Source: Dehalococcoides sp. | Lineage (GTDB): Bacteria; Chloroflexota; Dehalococcoidia; Dehalococcoidales; RBG-16-60-22 | DNA: 8,158 bases | Assembly: GCA_030665795.1 (NCBI GenBank) | Contig: DAOUZD010000029.1 | Location: 1 to 8,158, forward strand | Reading direction: 5' to 3' | Part shown: one piece after another, positions 7,655 through 8,158 of the stretch | Numbering within the stretch: position 1 is the first letter of the stretch | Layout: each line of letters starts with the position of its first letter | Translations under genes and position numbers: made by a program | The notes under the pieces: generated by a model | The model's input: only the letters and a program-made list of their open reading frames with translations | The model's database searches: none | What the model was told of the DNA's origin: nothing

Positions 7655-8158
7655 CTAGTTATATTTGTTCATGGCGGCAGTCAGGTCTTCACTGAGGAGA
7701 CAGAGGATAGCCTCGCTCACTTTAGGTATGACCTGAGTAATTACTTTCTTTTCGTCAGAGGTGAAGTCACTCAGTACGTAGTCGATAATCTCCGCTTCCT
7801 TATCTTTGACCGAACCTTCCACGATAGCTGGTCGTCCGATACCTACCCTGATACGGAGGAAGTCGGGGTTTCCTAGCTGAGTGATGATGGAATCAACTCC
7901 TTTGTGCCCACCGGAGCTGCTGCCCTGACTGATGCGAATTTTGCCCATCGGAAGGTCAAGGTCATCATGGATGACTATCAGGTCGTCAAGATTGATTTTA
8001 AATCTTTTCACCAGGCGATTTACCGACTGGCCGCTCAGATTCATACCCGTCTGAGGTCTGGCAACCATCAGCTTACTGCCGGCGATTTCGCCTATGCCAG
8101 TTCGAGCTTGACCCTGCTTTTGGTCAAAGCGTATGCCCTGTGTCTTGGCGAAGTGGCT
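7655..8158 (-). CDS. pth: Peptidyl-tRNA hydrolase, N-terminus beyond window
   Basis: Releases tRNA from prematurely dropped peptidyl-tRNAs, recycling tRNA in the cytoplasm; essential in most bacteria. The open frame runs to the window edge, giving 167 residues of a family near 190. The missing part (~20-25 residues) includes the catalytic His and the first substrate Asn. An internal Met at 8068 is not the start, because the 30 codons upstream (SHFAKTQGIRF, then ARTGIGEIAGSKL) are typical Pth sequence. Also seen are VARPQTGMNLSG with the conserved Asn, VIHDDLDLPMGKIR with the Asp that orients the catalytic His, SGGHKGVDSI (Lys where E. coli has Asn), and FLRIRVGIGRP. It is upstream of the LOG-like gene in the same direction. 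Confidence 0.95.
   Translation of the reverse strand, partial: SHFAKTQGIRFDQKQGQARTGIGEIAGSKLMVARPQTGMNLSGQSVNRLVKRFKINLDDLIVIHDDLDLPMGKIRISQGSSSGGHKGVDSIITQLGNPDFLRIRVGIGRPAIVEGSVKDKEAEIIDYVLSDFTSDEKKVITQVIPKVSEAILCLLSEDLTAAMNKYN

Overview
The window looks like bacterial chromosome, most plausibly a Chloroflexota/Dehalococcoidia-type genome or a related uncultured lineage. That placement is an inference from the style of the GAPDH, enolase and Pth proteins and from gene order; no rRNA or other marker is present. Every gene is a housekeeping-type or cytoskeleton-type gene. I see no transposase, integrase, tRNA or CRISPR array.

Left two thirds (1-5502): two closely related tubulin/FtsZ-superfamily genes, both on the minus strand, flank two plus-strand genes for helical repeat proteins. 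The order is <tubulin-like 1 (1-1109, 3' end off the window), large repeat protein> (1370-3607), small repeat protein> (3668-4195), <tubulin-like 2 (4267-5442). The tubulin-like proteins have a tubulin-like GQCGG start, a CetZ-like GHGVG...NELGAEIA segment, a GGTGSG phosphate loop and an LDAGD T7-type loop with both acidic positions, so they are probably active GTPases that assemble. They are closer in style to CetZ than to canonical FtsZ. The 745-residue partner can be tiled almost without gaps from residue 19 to 708 by 25-residue and 11-residue units, with 25 = 14 + 11. The 175-residue partner is built from 11-residue repeats carrying a periodic aromatic stripe. Both partners should form very long alpha-helical rods or amphipathic helices. 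Both tubulin genes carry the same promoter, TTGACA-N18-TAAAAT, with conserved dyad-like sequence in the spacer. I read this as a candidate two-tubulin plus two-coiled-coil cytoskeletal module.

Right third (5680-8158): a minus-strand run of core genes, read from right to left: pth (peptidyl-tRNA hydrolase, N-terminus off the window), a LOG-like/TIGR00725-type Rossmann protein, a severely shortened enolase, and gap (type I GAPDH). A TTACCA-N17-TATAAT promoter lies just before the LOG-like gene and an extended -10 lies before gap. The enolase is the oddity: its first ~31 residues are joined in frame to its last ~80, removing nearly all the catalytic barrel.

The stretches without genes are all short: 1110-1369 and 5443-5679 hold promoters and small dyads, and 4196-4266 is a convergent gap with no convincing terminator.
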